DNA of 64,000 bases from Leucothrix arctica. GTDB taxonomy: Bacteria > Pseudomonadota > Gammaproteobacteria > Thiotrichales > Thiotrichaceae. The position numbers and the translations under genes were made by a program. The DNA is taken from assembly GCF_003172895.1 (NCBI RefSeq), contig NZ_QGKL01000029.1, forward strand, positions 124,001-188,000, written 5' to 3'. Each line of letters opens with the position of its first letter. The first letter of the stretch is position 1. This document shows, in pieces, positions 44,381 to 52,691 of the stretch. A model generated the notes under the pieces. The model was not told where the DNA came from. It ran no database searches and saw only the letters and a list, made by a program, of their open reading frames with translations.

Positions 44381-45265
44381 TTACTTAACAGATACTAATG
44401 CAGGTGATACTTCTTTCTGCTCTGCCATAACTTCCTCAACAGCCTTTTCAACCACAGGCTCTGGCACTGCTTCAGCTTTTTGTCCATGACGCTCATACAA
44501 GAAACTCAACACAGCCTTACGGCAGCGAATGTATTCTGGCGTCTCAGACATCGCCACTCGATCACGAGGGCGCTCAAGATTTACATCTAGAATTTCACCG
44601 ACGGTAGCCGCTGGGCCATTGGTCATCATCACGATACGATCAGACAGTAGTACCGCCTCATCCACGTCATGCGTGATCATAATCACGGTGTTACCCAAGT
44701 CCTTTTGAATCTCCATCAACGAGTCTTGCAAGTGAGCACGTGTTAACGCATCCAATGCACCAAATGGCTCATCTAGAAGCAGTACTTGTGGCTCCATCGC
44801 CAATGCACGAGCGATACCGACACGCTGCTTCATACCGCCTGAAATCTCATCAGGACGTTTGTGCATCGCATGATCCATGTGAACTAGACCGATGTTGTAC
44901 TCAATCCATTCCTTCATTTCAGCTTTTGTCTTCTTGCCTTTGAAAACACGCTTTACTGCTAGCTCAACGTTTTCATAAGCAGACATCCAAGGCAGTAATG
45001 AATGGTTCTGGAATACAACCGCACGCTCTGGACCCGGCTCATTAACTTCTTTACCGTCTAATATAATGCCACCTTCAGTAGCCTGATAAAGGCCAGCAAC
45101 AAGGTTTAGCACGGTTGACTTGCCACAGCCCGAGTGTCCGATAATCGACACAAACTCGCCTTTGGCAATCTTTAAATTTACTTTATCTAGCGCACGATAA
45201 GGGCCCGTTGGTGTTGGGAAATCAATAGACGCTTGCGAAATTACTAAATGTTCTTTAACTGTCAT
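44381..45265 (-). CDS. nrtD: Nitrate/nitrite ABC transporter ATP-binding protein
   Basis: 294 residues. Walker A GHSGCGKST, Q-loop VFQNHSLLPW, signature ISGGMKQRVGIARAL and Walker B LLLDEPFGALD, H-loop ITHDVDEAV. It belongs to the NrtD/SsuB/TauB-like group, and the SGGMKQRVGIARALAMEP stretch is typical for nitrate importers. It lacks the extra binding-protein-like domain of cyanobacterial NrtC. The C-terminal 40 residues are acidic and not conserved. AAGGGAAT precedes the ATG. Last gene of nrtABD. Confidence 0.92.
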   Translation of the reverse strand: MTVKEHLVISQASIDFPTPTGPYRALDKVNLKIAKGEFVSIIGHSGCGKSTVLNLVAGLYQATEGGIILDGKEVNEPGPERAVVFQNHSLLPWMSAYENVELAVKRVFKGKKTKAEMKEWIEYNIGLVHMDHAMHKRPDEISGGMKQRVGIARALAMEPQVLLLDEPFGALDALTRAHLQDSLMEIQKDLGNTVIMITHDVDEAVLLSDRIVMMTNGPAATVGEILDVNLERPRDRVAMSETPEYIRCRKAVLSFLYERHGQKAEAVPEPVVEKAVEEVMAEQKEVSPALVSVK

Positions 45266-45277
45266 TGTCTTATTCCC

Positions 45278-46252
45278 TTAACGTAGTGCTTGTGACTTAT
45301 CCCAAGATGCATACTTCTGAATCACTAGCATGCCTCGGTCTAGTAAGTATCCTAAGATACCGATCACGATAACCGCGACCATAATACGTCCCAGTGAGTT
45401 AGAGCTTCCGTTCTGGAATTCATCCCAAACGAACTTTCCTAAACCTGGGTTCTGCGCCAGCATTTCTGCGGCAATCAGTACCATCCAAGCAATACCAAAC
45501 GACAGACGTAAACCTGTGAATATCATTGGTATAGCTGACGGCAATACAATCTTTACAACATGCGTCCACCAGCTCAGGCGTAGTACCTTACTAACGTTCT
45601 GCAAGTCTTGACTAATATTGGCTACACCGACAACTGTGTTGATAAGCGTTGGCCATAAACAACACAGCATGACGGTGATCGCCGAGGTGACAAATGCCTT
45701 TTCAAACATCGGGTCATCCGACACATAAGTCGCACTCACGATGATGGTTACGATAGGCAACCATGCCAGCGGAGAGACCGGTTTGAAAATCTGTATCAGC
45801 GGGTTAATCGCTGAGTAAACAGTTTGGCTCAGGCCAGCAACGATCCCGATCGGAATGGCGATTAATGAGGCTATGATAAAACCAGTCATCACCGTCAATA
45901 AGCTCGTCCATATCTGATCGAAAAACGTCGCCTTACCCGTGTATGGGCGTATCTTAACAACAGCATTTGGATCTTTCTCTAACTTTGCAGCATTACGTAC
46001 TTCTTGACGCTCTATGAAAGCAACTTCTTTTGCACGTGCTTCTTGGTGTTCATCTACCAATCCCACAAACTGCTGGAACACTTGACTCGGGCCAGGAACA
46101 GCACCGAGAGATGTGACAATCTTGGGAGCACCCACCTGCCATATACCAAGGAAGAGAAAAATTCCAATTAGCGGGATGGCTGCATTTTTAAGTGCTGGTA
46201 AAAACCATTCCATACTAAATGTTTTGCTAGCGTTATCGTTACGCTCAGACAT
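45278..46252 (-). CDS. nrtB: Nitrate/nitrite ABC transporter permease
   Basis: About 324 residues with six membrane segments. The ATG at 46252 fits the AAGG ribosome-binding site better than the ATG two codons earlier. A periplasmic insertion (residues about 55-105) between the first two helices is typical for nitrate-type NrtB. The EAA-like loop is near DLQNVSKVLRLSWWTHVVKIVLP (split). The SFGIAWMVLIAAEML segment is strongly conserved. It pairs with NrtD to import nitrate or nitrite. Confidence 0.92.
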   Translation of the reverse strand: MSERNDNASKTFSMEWFLPALKNAAIPLIGIFLFLGIWQVGAPKIVTSLGAVPGPSQVFQQFVGLVDEHQEARAKEVAFIERQEVRNAAKLEKDPNAVVKIRPYTGKATFFDQIWTSLLTVMTGFIIASLIAIPIGIVAGLSQTVYSAINPLIQIFKPVSPLAWLPIVTIIVSATYVSDDPMFEKAFVTSAITVMLCCLWPTLINTVVGVANISQDLQNVSKVLRLSWWTHVVKIVLPSAIPMIFTGLRLSFGIAWMVLIAAEMLAQNPGLGKFVWDEFQNGSSNSLGRIMVAVIVIGILGYLLDRGMLVIQKYASWDKSQALR

Positions 46253-46294
46253 ATTCATTCACCTTTATTTCTTTTTAAGCCCAGTTAAAAAACC

Positions 46295-47701
46295 TTACAG
46301 CTTGTCTTCGCCTTTCAGACCAATCGGGAAGGATTTTAGGTAGTCGTTTGGCTTTGTTCCGTCAAACGTAATGTTGTCGATAAACTCAGTTTGTGGCTTC
46401 TTAAATCCTGTCTCTGTCGTAAAGTCAGGGAAGTCAGCCGCTTTTAACGTACCCGCATCAATTAGCTCTTTTGCAGCTTTTGCATAGATGTCAGGACGGT
46501 AAACGCTCTTAGCTGTCTCTTCGTACCAAGCATCATCTTTAGCATCAGAGATCTGACCCCAGCGACGCATCTGCGTTAGGTACCAAACAGCGTCTGAGTA
46601 GTAAGGGTATGTTGCGTTGTAACGAAAAAATACGTTGAAGTCAGGGATTTCACGCTTGTCGCCTTTCTCGTATTCAAATGTACCCGTCATAGAGTTAGCA
46701 ATTACTTCCTCATCTGCACCAACGTACTCTGGCTTAGCTAGGATTTTTACTGCTTCTTTACGGTTAGCATTGTCGTTAGCATCCAACCACTCACCTGCAC
46801 GGATAAGTGCTTTAACTAGACGAATAGTCGTATTTGGATACTTGTCAGTGAACTCTTTGTTCAAACCAAATACTTTCTCTGGGTTATCTTTCCAGATCTC
46901 GTAGTCAGTAATAACCGGTACACCGATTCCTTTAAATACAGCCTGTTGGTTCCATGGCTCACCTACGCAATAACCGTGGATCGTTCCTGCTTCCATTGTT
47001 GCTGGCATTTGAGGTGGAGGTGTTACAGAAAGCTGAGCCATCGCGTCAATTTGACCAGATGTGTCGCCTTTGTGTGGTGCATAGTAACCAGGGTGGATAC
47101 CACCGGCTGCTAGCCAGTAACGTAGCTCATAGTTGTGAGTCGATACTGGGAATACCATGCCCATTTTGAAAGGCTTACCTTCGTCGATAAACTCATCAAC
47201 AACTGGCTTGAGGTAGTCAGCTTTAATTGGGTGAACTGGCTTGCCGTCAGCCTGCATTGGTACGTGCTTCTTCATTCGCTCCCAAATATCATTGGAAACC
47301 GTGATGCCGTTACCGTTCAAATCCATTGAAAATGGTGTAACGATGTGAGCTTTTGTACCGTAACCGATCGTTGCAGCAATTGGCTGACCCGCCAACATGT
47401 GTGCACCGTCAAGTTTACCGTCGATAACACCATCAAGTAGAACCTTCCAGTTCGCTTGAGCTTCTAGTGTTACGTAAAGACCTTCGTCTTCGAAAAAGCC
47501 TTTTTCATAAGCAATTGCTAGTGGAGCCATGTCCGTTAGTTTGATGAAACCAAACTTTAACTCTTCTTTTTCTGGCTCGCCTACTTCAGCGTGAACCGAG
47601 CTTGCGCCTAAAATTGAAGCTCCAATCGCTACACTAACTGCTAACGCACTCAAGCTGCGTTTGATAAATGAGCGACGTGCGTTTTGCTGACCTTTCAACA
47701 T
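46295..47701 (-). CDS. nrtA: Nitrate-binding protein of the ABC transporter
   Basis: About 468 residues from the ATG at 47701 (AAAGG upstream; an in-frame GTG at 47710 is too close to it). The N-terminus has a twin-arginine-like RRSFIKR motif before the hydrophobic segment, so Tat export is likely. The body matches NrtA/Cmp[36 protein letters not shown], the [26 protein letters not shown] region and [16 protein letters not shown]. It binds nitrate or nitrite in the periplasm. First gene of nrtABD and directly under the sigma-54/ANTAR leader. Confidence 0.94.
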   Translation of the reverse strand: MLKGQQNARRSFIKRSLSALAVSVAIGASILGASSVHAEVGEPEKEELKFGFIKLTDMAPLAIAYEKGFFEDEGLYVTLEAQANWKVLLDGVIDGKLDGAHMLAGQPIAATIGYGTKAHIVTPFSMDLNGNGITVSNDIWERMKKHVPMQADGKPVHPIKADYLKPVVDEFIDEGKPFKMGMVFPVSTHNYELRYWLAAGGIHPGYYAPHKGDTSGQIDAMAQLSVTPPPQMPATMEAGTIHGYCVGEPWNQQAVFKGIGVPVITDYEIWKDNPEKVFGLNKEFTDKYPNTTIRLVKALIRAGEWLDANDNANRKEAVKILAKPEYVGADEEVIANSMTGTFEYEKGDKREIPDFNVFFRYNATYPYYSDAVWYLTQMRRWGQISDAKDDAWYEETAKSVYRPDIYAKAAKELIDAGTLKAADFPDFTTETGFKKPQTEFIDNITFDGTKPNDYLKSFPIGLKGEDKL

Positions 47702-47723
47702 GCTTAACACCTTTATTAATCGT

Positions 47724-47786
47724 CAAAAAACAAAAACGCCCCGTCCTACGCCACCTAGAATTACCTTGTGGTTCAGTACGGGGCGT
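47724..47786 (-). terminator. Leader terminator (attenuator) upstream of nrtA
   Basis: On the minus strand ACGCCCCGT (47778-47786) pairs perfectly with ACGGGGCGT (47736-47744), followed by TTTTTGTTTTTTG. A further CCAC/GTGG pair can close inside the long loop. It ends about 25 bases before the nrtA ATG, and so would stop transcription unless NasT intervenes. Confidence 0.88.
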
Positions 47787-47804
47787 CATTACCCTAAAAT
47801 TGCG

Positions 47805-47855
47805 AACTTCGACATCTTTGCCTGAAGTTATTGCGTTCCATCATCGTTGATGAAC
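47805..47855 (-). promoter_or_regulatory. Two-hairpin ANTAR target RNA (NasT antiterminator site)
   Basis: Reading the minus strand, hairpin 1 (47835-47855) is GUUC-AUC with loop AACGAU closing on GAU-G-GAAC. Hairpin 2 (47805-47829) is AACUUC-A-GGC with loop AAAGAU closing on GUC-GAAGUU. Both loops have six bases with A at position 1 and G at position 4, the known ANTAR RNA signature. They sit between the sigma-54 promoter and the leader terminator. The pair is expected to be bound by phosphorylated or released NasT (51170-51751) to prevent termination. Confidence 0.85.
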
Positions 47856-47869
47856 TGCTGATTAACTTA

Positions 47870-47886
47870 ATGCAAAGGACGTGCCA
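47870..47886 (-). promoter_or_regulatory. Sigma-54 promoter of nrtABD
   Basis: Minus strand TGGCAC, five bases, TTGCAT: an exact -24/-12 match with GG and GC in phase. The predicted start is near 47860, only a few bases before the first ANTAR hairpin. Nitrogen-starvation control by NtrC is the likely logic; no convincing NtrC site was identified by eye. Confidence 0.88.
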
Positions 47887-48037
47887 ATTATTGGAAAACA
47901 GCGCTAAAAGACAGTTGGAAAGCGGTTTCTGACTGTTTTTAACAGGGTATTTGAGTGATAGCGTTGTGCGCAAAGATGGGGCAATTGCAAAATAAAATAG
48001 GGGTAACTGTGCTTTGCTATGGGGCAAAAATCAGTTT

Positions 48038-48394
48038 TAGCGATACTTTAAAGTCATCTACCACTATCATCCTGTGATCAACCTTGATCATCTTGGCAAT
48101 ATTGTTGAGATTAAATATAACGCACATATAGCGGAGATTTTTGATCTACCGGAGTCGGTTATGCATGACTACTACGTGGCATATCGTGACCTTATGCAAC
48201 GTTTACAGCTCCCTAAGTACCAGATTCAAATCGAGTTAGTTGAAGGTATGATGGCGGTGTTTGATAACCGTCGAATGCTGCATGGACGTCAGTCTTATGA
48301 AGCGACGGGTAAGCGCCATTTGCGGGGTTGTTATGTTGACCGTACTGAGTTTAAGAGTCGGCTGCGCGTGCTGGCGAAGCGTTACACGTCGTAA
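48038..48394 (+). pseudogene. C-terminal fragment of a gamma-butyrobetaine/TauD-type dioxygenase
   Basis: About 105 readable residues starting after a TAG at 48038. They match the last quarter of gamma-butyrobetaine hydroxylase-like 2-oxoglutarate/iron dioxygenases: VINLDHLGN, EGMMAVFDNRRMLHGRQSY, and GKRHLRGCYVDRTEFKSRLRVL. These include the distal iron-ligand His and the 2-oxoglutarate-binding Arg region. The N-terminal catalytic part with the HxD pair is absent upstream. It is a truncated remnant, lying between nrtA and an aminotransferase gene. Translation from the GTG at 48074 is possible but would not give an active enzyme. Confidence 0.75.
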
Positions 48395-48503
48395 TAGTTT
48401 GTTGCGCTATGAGTCAGATACTTAACTAACTTTAGTGCGAAGATCGCAATAGAGTATTCTAAATCAGAACCGTTATTTGCTTTTTCAGTACTTATACGAC
48501 TCT

Positions 48504-49838
48504 TTAGCTAGCGTTCTTAGTAACAATCGCTTCAGCCAAGGCTTTGTCAGCGGTGTCTTCCAACCACGCTAAGTCTACATGTCTATGTGACTCACAGATA
48601 AACCAAGGCTCACGCGAATCAGGTTCCAGCATGATGCCGTACTTGATCAGGTTCATCGCAAACTCTGTGTAAAGCTCACTGTCCGTCGCCTTCCAGTCAC
48701 GGTAGTTAGTCGGTACAACGTCACCAAAGTGGATACCAAACATAGAGTCTGGTCCTGCGAATTTATGGGTAATGCCATGCTTTGTGAATACACGACTCAA
48801 CACTTGCTGAATGTCAGCGCCTGCTTTGTTGATGGTGTCAAGTGCATCTGTTTCATTAAGCACGGTTAGCGTCGCTTTTGCTGCACTAAGTGCGACCATA
48901 TTGGCAGTATACGTTCCGCCATGAGTCACACCTTTCACACCAAAGCTAATCACATCCATCACATCTGCACGTCCACCAAAAGCAGCTACTGGGTAACCAT
49001 TACCCATCGCTTTTGCATAAGTCGTTAGATCAGCATGAATACCATACAGTGCCTGTGCGCCACCCTTGCCAACACGGAAGCCCGTTTTCACTTCATCCAT
49101 AATCAACAAAGTACCGTTCGCGTTACACATGTCGCGTAATTTTTGTAGGTACTCTTGTGAAGACGCGATGCTACCGCAGTTACCTAAAATAGGCTCAATC
49201 ACGATCGCGGCAATGTCATTTCCAACACGCGCGAATACTTCATCTATCGCTTCAAAGCTATTCAAAGGAACAGTCTCTAAATGCTCACGGCTAGCTTCTG
49301 GTATACCGACACCAAATGATGCAATTTCAGGGGCTTTACCCGACTTGTTGTCCCAGTTATCAACATCGGACTTCCACATCATTTCGTCATACAAGCCATG
49401 GAAACCGCCTTCTACAACCACAATTTTGTTACGGCCAGTAAAACCACGCGCTGTACGCACTGCACCTAGAACGGCCTCAGTACCTGAGTTTGCAAAGCGG
49501 AGTTTTTCGATGTTTGGACACATCTCTTTTATCAACTCGACAACTTCAGAGTCAAGGTCTGTGGAAAATCCTGAGATGGTACCGCGAGTCGTAATCGCTT
49601 CGACGACTGCTTGGTCAATACGCGTATCACGGTAACCCAAAATGATTGGGCCATAAGCCAAACGGAAGTCTACAAACGTTTGGTCATCTGCATCAGTAAT
49701 GGTGCAACCTTCGCTGGACTTAACAAATACGGTGTTGTCTTCACCCCAGTAACGATAGCTGTCAGCAACACCCATAGGCATATTAGTATGGGATTGCTTA
49801 AGTAGGCGTTCGGTATTTGGCTTAGATGGGTTACTCAT
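48504..49838 (-). CDS. Class III PLP-dependent aminotransferase, glutamate-1-semialdehyde mutase-like
   Basis: 444 residues. Class III features: GYRDTRIDQAV, FANSGTEAVLGAVRTAR, EGGFHGLYD, DEVKTGFRVG (Asp that contacts the PLP ring nitrogen), YAKAMGNGYPVAAFGG with the PLP Lys, and GGTYTANMVALSAA. It is close to HemL-type aminomutases, yet differs in many positions, so the true HemL is probably elsewhere. It lies between the nasTS genes and nrtABD, on the same strand; it may be part of the nitrogen-controlled transcript. The substrate is unknown. Confidence 0.85.
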   Translation of the reverse strand: MSNPSKPNTERLLKQSHTNMPMGVADSYRYWGEDNTVFVKSSEGCTITDADDQTFVDFRLAYGPIILGYRDTRIDQAVVEAITTRGTISGFSTDLDSEVVELIKEMCPNIEKLRFANSGTEAVLGAVRTARGFTGRNKIVVVEGGFHGLYDEMMWKSDVDNWDNKSGKAPEIASFGVGIPEASREHLETVPLNSFEAIDEVFARVGNDIAAIVIEPILGNCGSIASSQEYLQKLRDMCNANGTLLIMDEVKTGFRVGKGGAQALYGIHADLTTYAKAMGNGYPVAAFGGRADVMDVISFGVKGVTHGGTYTANMVALSAAKATLTVLNETDALDTINKAGADIQQVLSRVFTKHGITHKFAGPDSMFGIHFGDVVPTNYRDWKATDSELYTEFAMNLIKYGIMLEPDSREPWFICESHRHVDLAWLEDTADKALAEAIVTKNAS

Positions 49839-49949
49839 GGTGTCGTCTTCTAAAATTAAATATTGCGCGCATGATACAGCACACCTTTGACGTTCGTATG
49901 AAATATTACCCTGTTAGCAGTAGGTGTAATACTTTATCCAACGTTGAGG

Positions 49950-51170
49950 TTAAGGGTTAAGCTGACTCACCTGCCCCGACAAACGCGCCAATGTGATCTG
50001 TGAACTCCCCATCGCAATAGGCTTACTGGCTCGTTTCAACACCCAAGCAGATTGATTAACTGTTTCTGCTTTATGGTTATCCAATGGGTAAGGCAATCCG
50101 AGCTTTTCAGCAACATCTCGATAAACGTCAAGTTTATACACTGAGTCTAAAACAGCTTGTTGATCCACTGACTTTTTCAACTGGCCACCCTGTGACATCT
50201 GCTGTAAAAAGAAAGCACCATGTGAGTGCCAAGGAATCGTCGCTCCGTGACGGTAGAAGCAATTAAAGTCAGGCAAAGTACGCGCTGGTTCATCGAGTGA
50301 GAACTGATATTGCCCCATCAGTGGCCCTCTAATCTGCTCAAGCGGCACATTAAGATAGTCTTCACGCGACATCCATTCAGCGGTTTGCGAACGACCATGA
50401 GGATGATCTAACCATTGTGCAGCTTCCAGTAAAGCAGCCACGATCGCACGATGCGTTTGTGGATTCTGTGCTGCCCATTTCTGAGTCACACCGAGTACTT
50501 TACCAGGGCCATTATTCCAAATTTCGTAACTGGTAATCGCAACACTGCCGATGCCTTGTTGAACTGCGACTTGATTCCACGGCTCACCTGAACTGTAACC
50601 GTCAATTTCGCCACTCGCTAATTGTGCAACCATCTGCGGAGGTGGAATCACTTTCAGTTCAACATCATTTACAGGATCAATACCTGCGTCTTCTAACCAT
50701 GCATTAAGCAGGTAATGATGTTGTGAATACGGAAATACATGCGCAAATACGAGTTTGCGATCAGGCTTAGCGTCAATGAGCTTTTTAAGGGCCGTCGCTT
50801 TTAGTGGTGTTGACTCGAAACAGTCAGAACAAATTGTTTTCAACTCATCCATTAACGTATTAGATAAGGTAATGGCCGAACCATTTAACCCCATACTAAA
50901 AGCACTTTGCATTGGTATGCCAAGCCCATCAATACCCAGTGTCGCAGCCAGTGGCATAGGTGCAAGCATGTGTGCCGCATCTAAACTACCAAATGCCACA
51001 CGATCGCGAATATTTGCCCACGAGACTTCACGCTCTAAACTTACTTCTAAGCCGTACTTTTCAAACAAGCCACGCTCTTGCGCTGCTACTAACACGGCAC
51101 AGTCAGTTAACGGTAAGAAGCCAATTTTGAGTTCGGTTTTTTCGGGTCTGAAAAGTGGTGCCGCATTCAT
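49950..51170 (-). CDS. nasS: NasS nitrate sensor (NrtA-like, cytosolic)
   Basis: 406 residues without any signal peptide. The body is the NrtA/CmpA binding fold (LKIGFLPLTDCAVLVAAQERG, HMLAPMPLAATLG, VIPPPQMVAQLASGEIDGYSSGEPWNQ in parts, and FNCFYRHGATIPWHSHG). Lack of a signal peptide plus its pairing with an ANTAR gene marks it as NasS. NasS binds NasT without nitrate and releases it when nitrate or nitrite is present. The ATG overlaps the nasT stop (TAATG). Confidence 0.92.
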   Translation of the reverse strand: MNAAPLFRPEKTELKIGFLPLTDCAVLVAAQERGLFEKYGLEVSLEREVSWANIRDRVAFGSLDAAHMLAPMPLAATLGIDGLGIPMQSAFSMGLNGSAITLSNTLMDELKTICSDCFESTPLKATALKKLIDAKPDRKLVFAHVFPYSQHHYLLNAWLEDAGIDPVNDVELKVIPPPQMVAQLASGEIDGYSSGEPWNQVAVQQGIGSVAITSYEIWNNGPGKVLGVTQKWAAQNPQTHRAIVAALLEAAQWLDHPHGRSQTAEWMSREDYLNVPLEQIRGPLMGQYQFSLDEPARTLPDFNCFYRHGATIPWHSHGAFFLQQMSQGGQLKKSVDQQAVLDSVYKLDVYRDVAEKLGLPYPLDNHKAETVNQSAWVLKRASKPIAMGSSQITLARLSGQVSQLNP

Positions 51171-51751
51171 TATGCGTCACCGAGTAATGACATCGCCGCA
51201 ACAAAATTGCGAGATGCATCACCTATTTTCATGTTTCTATCCATCGCCATTTTGCGGAGCAACTGATAAGCCTCTTCTTCACTCAGGTTGCGGTGCTGCA
51301 TCAGAATACCTTTTGCTTTATCCACATCCTTACGGTCTTGAAGACGTAGCTTAGTGTCTTCAAGTTCGATCTTTAACTTCTGAAAGGCTTTAAAATTGGC
51401 AATCGCCACATCCATAATCGAACTCAGACGACTAGCGGATAAGCCATCAACAATGTAAGCGCTAACGCCCGCATTGATGGCTGCTTCCGTCGTTTCATGA
51501 TCACTGTGTTGAGCAAAGAAAACAACGGGCTTAGGTGTTTCGCGGTTAACCGTGCGCAAAGACTCAAGCGTGTCACGATCAGGACTCGCCATCTCGATAA
51601 TAATCACGTCGGGCGCATGCTGTCGCACTTGCCCCATAAGGTCTTTACTACTATCAACGCAGATAACATCGGTCGCATCCATTGCGCTTAACTCATCTTT
51701 CAAGCTATTTGATCGTTCTGCGTTGCCGTCAACCAGCATTACTTTAAACAT
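51170..51751 (-). CDS. nasT: NasT nitrate antiterminator, receiver-ANTAR protein
   Basis: About 193 residues from the ATG at 51751, supported by AAGGCGG; a GTG six codons upstream is possible. The N-terminal half is a receiver-like domain (KVMLVDGNAERSNSLKDEL) that lacks the acidic pair of true receivers; PDVIIIEMASPDRDT has Glu where the acceptor Asp is expected. The C-terminal ANTAR domain has VDKAKGILMQHRNLSEEEAYQLLRKMAM (split), the three-helix RNA-binding bundle. It prevents termination at the nrtA leader when released by NasS. Confidence 0.92.
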   Translation of the reverse strand: MFKVMLVDGNAERSNSLKDELSAMDATDVICVDSSKDLMGQVRQHAPDVIIIEMASPDRDTLESLRTVNRETPKPVVFFAQHSDHETTEAAINAGVSAYIVDGLSASRLSSIMDVAIANFKAFQKLKIELEDTKLRLQDRKDVDKAKGILMQHRNLSEEEAYQLLRKMAMDRNMKIGDASRNFVAAMSLLGDA

Positions 51752-51788
51752 GTACTCAGCCGCCTTCACTAGGTTTACATAATTATAT

Positions 51789-51805
51789 AAGCAACCTTTA
51801 TGCCA
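51789..51805 (-). promoter_or_regulatory. Sigma-54-like promoter of nasTS
   Basis: Minus strand TGGCAT, five bases, TTGCTT, with GG and GC correctly spaced, about 40-50 bases before the nasT start. One base differs from the TGGCAC consensus. Confidence 0.65.
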
Positions 51806-51862
51806 GCCACTGGCGTTGCTTAAATCGGTAATAGAGTGGCCCGAAGTATTGGTACAGTAAGC

Positions 51863-52549
51863 TTAGACGCGTTCGAACAATAAGTCCCAAACGCCATGCC
51901 CAAGTTTTAGGCCACGGTTTTCAAACTTAGTCAGTGGTCGGTAGTCTGGACGTTCAGCGTAACCGCCTTCTGGGGCTTGGTTAGTATAATCAGGCGCCGT
52001 GGTCATCACATCTAACATTTGAATCGCGTAATCTTCCCAGTCCGTTGCTAAGTGCAGTACGCCACCTTTTTTCAACTTAGTCGCTAACAGCGCCACAAAC
52101 TCAGTTTTGATAATGCGACGTTTGTTGTGGCGTGTTTTGTGCCAAGGGTCAGGGAAATAAACTTGAATGCGATCAATCGAGCCATCAGGAATCATCTGGT
52201 TGATGACATCGACCGCATCATAATGCATAACACGCACGTTAGTTAACTCGCCCTCACCAACTAGGTGCAATAAGTGGCCAACACCGGGACGATGTACCTC
52301 TAGACCAAAGAAGTCTCTTTCGGGTGCTTCTGTTGCCATATGTGCTAGCGATGAGCCATTACCAAAACCAATTTCTAAGGTAATCGGCGCTTCACGACCG
52401 TAAGTTTCTTTGAAGTCTAACGACTTGTCTGTGAACTCAATACCATACAGTGGCCATTGTGTTTCTAAGGCTAGCTTTTGACCTGAGGTAAGACGGCCTT
52501 GGCGAAGAACAAAGCTTTTGAGTCGGCGGTTTTTTAGCTGATCAGTCAT
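51863..52549 (-). CDS. trmB: tRNA (guanine-N7)-methyltransferase
   Basis: 228 residues, the usual length. Motifs: LEIGFGNGSSLAHMA for SAM, FFGLEVHRPGVG, VYFPDPWHKTRHNKRRI, the strongly conserved TrmB block, and LHLATDWEDYAIQML. It modifies G46 of tRNAs. The canonical RHxKRR stretch separates it from the paralogue at 13730-14395. It ends with a KFENRGLKLGHGVWDLLFER segment, typical of the family. Confidence 0.96.
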   Translation of the reverse strand: MTDQLKNRRLKSFVLRQGRLTSGQKLALETQWPLYGIEFTDKSLDFKETYGREAPITLEIGFGNGSSLAHMATEAPERDFFGLEVHRPGVGHLLHLVGEGELTNVRVMHYDAVDVINQMIPDGSIDRIQVYFPDPWHKTRHNKRRIIKTEFVALLATKLKKGGVLHLATDWEDYAIQMLDVMTTAPDYTNQAPEGGYAERPDYRPLTKFENRGLKLGHGVWDLLFERV

Positions 52550-52630
52550 GAATGTGTCGATTTAAAATAACGAAAGAAAGAATAATAAACCGAAACGGAG
52601 GTAGAAGGAAATTTGAGGAGAGAAAGACAC

Positions 52631-52667
52631 AAAAAAACCGCAGATAGTGGTTAAACCATCTGCGGTT
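52631..52667 (-). terminator. Intrinsic terminator after the lipase gene
   Basis: On the minus strand AACCGCAGAT and ATCTGCGGTT form a ten-base-pair stem with a 12-base loop, followed by seven T residues. It lies about 25 bases past the lipase stop. Confidence 0.88.
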
Positions 52668-52691
52668 GTTTAGCGTTGTTTGCCTGAGTGC

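Noticed and set aside
47887-48000. NtrC binding site upstream of the nrtA promoter
   Set aside because: Only poor GC-rich partial palindromes were seen; none fits the TGCACC-N4-GGTGCA pattern well enough.
49066-49635. Long plus-strand frame (189 codons) inside the aminotransferase gene
   Set aside because: Antisense to a conserved PLP enzyme, no recognisable domain.
50755-51354. Plus-strand frame of 199 codons opposite nasS and nasT
   Set aside because: Antisense to two well-conserved genes and of low-complexity Ser/Ala/Lys-rich composition.
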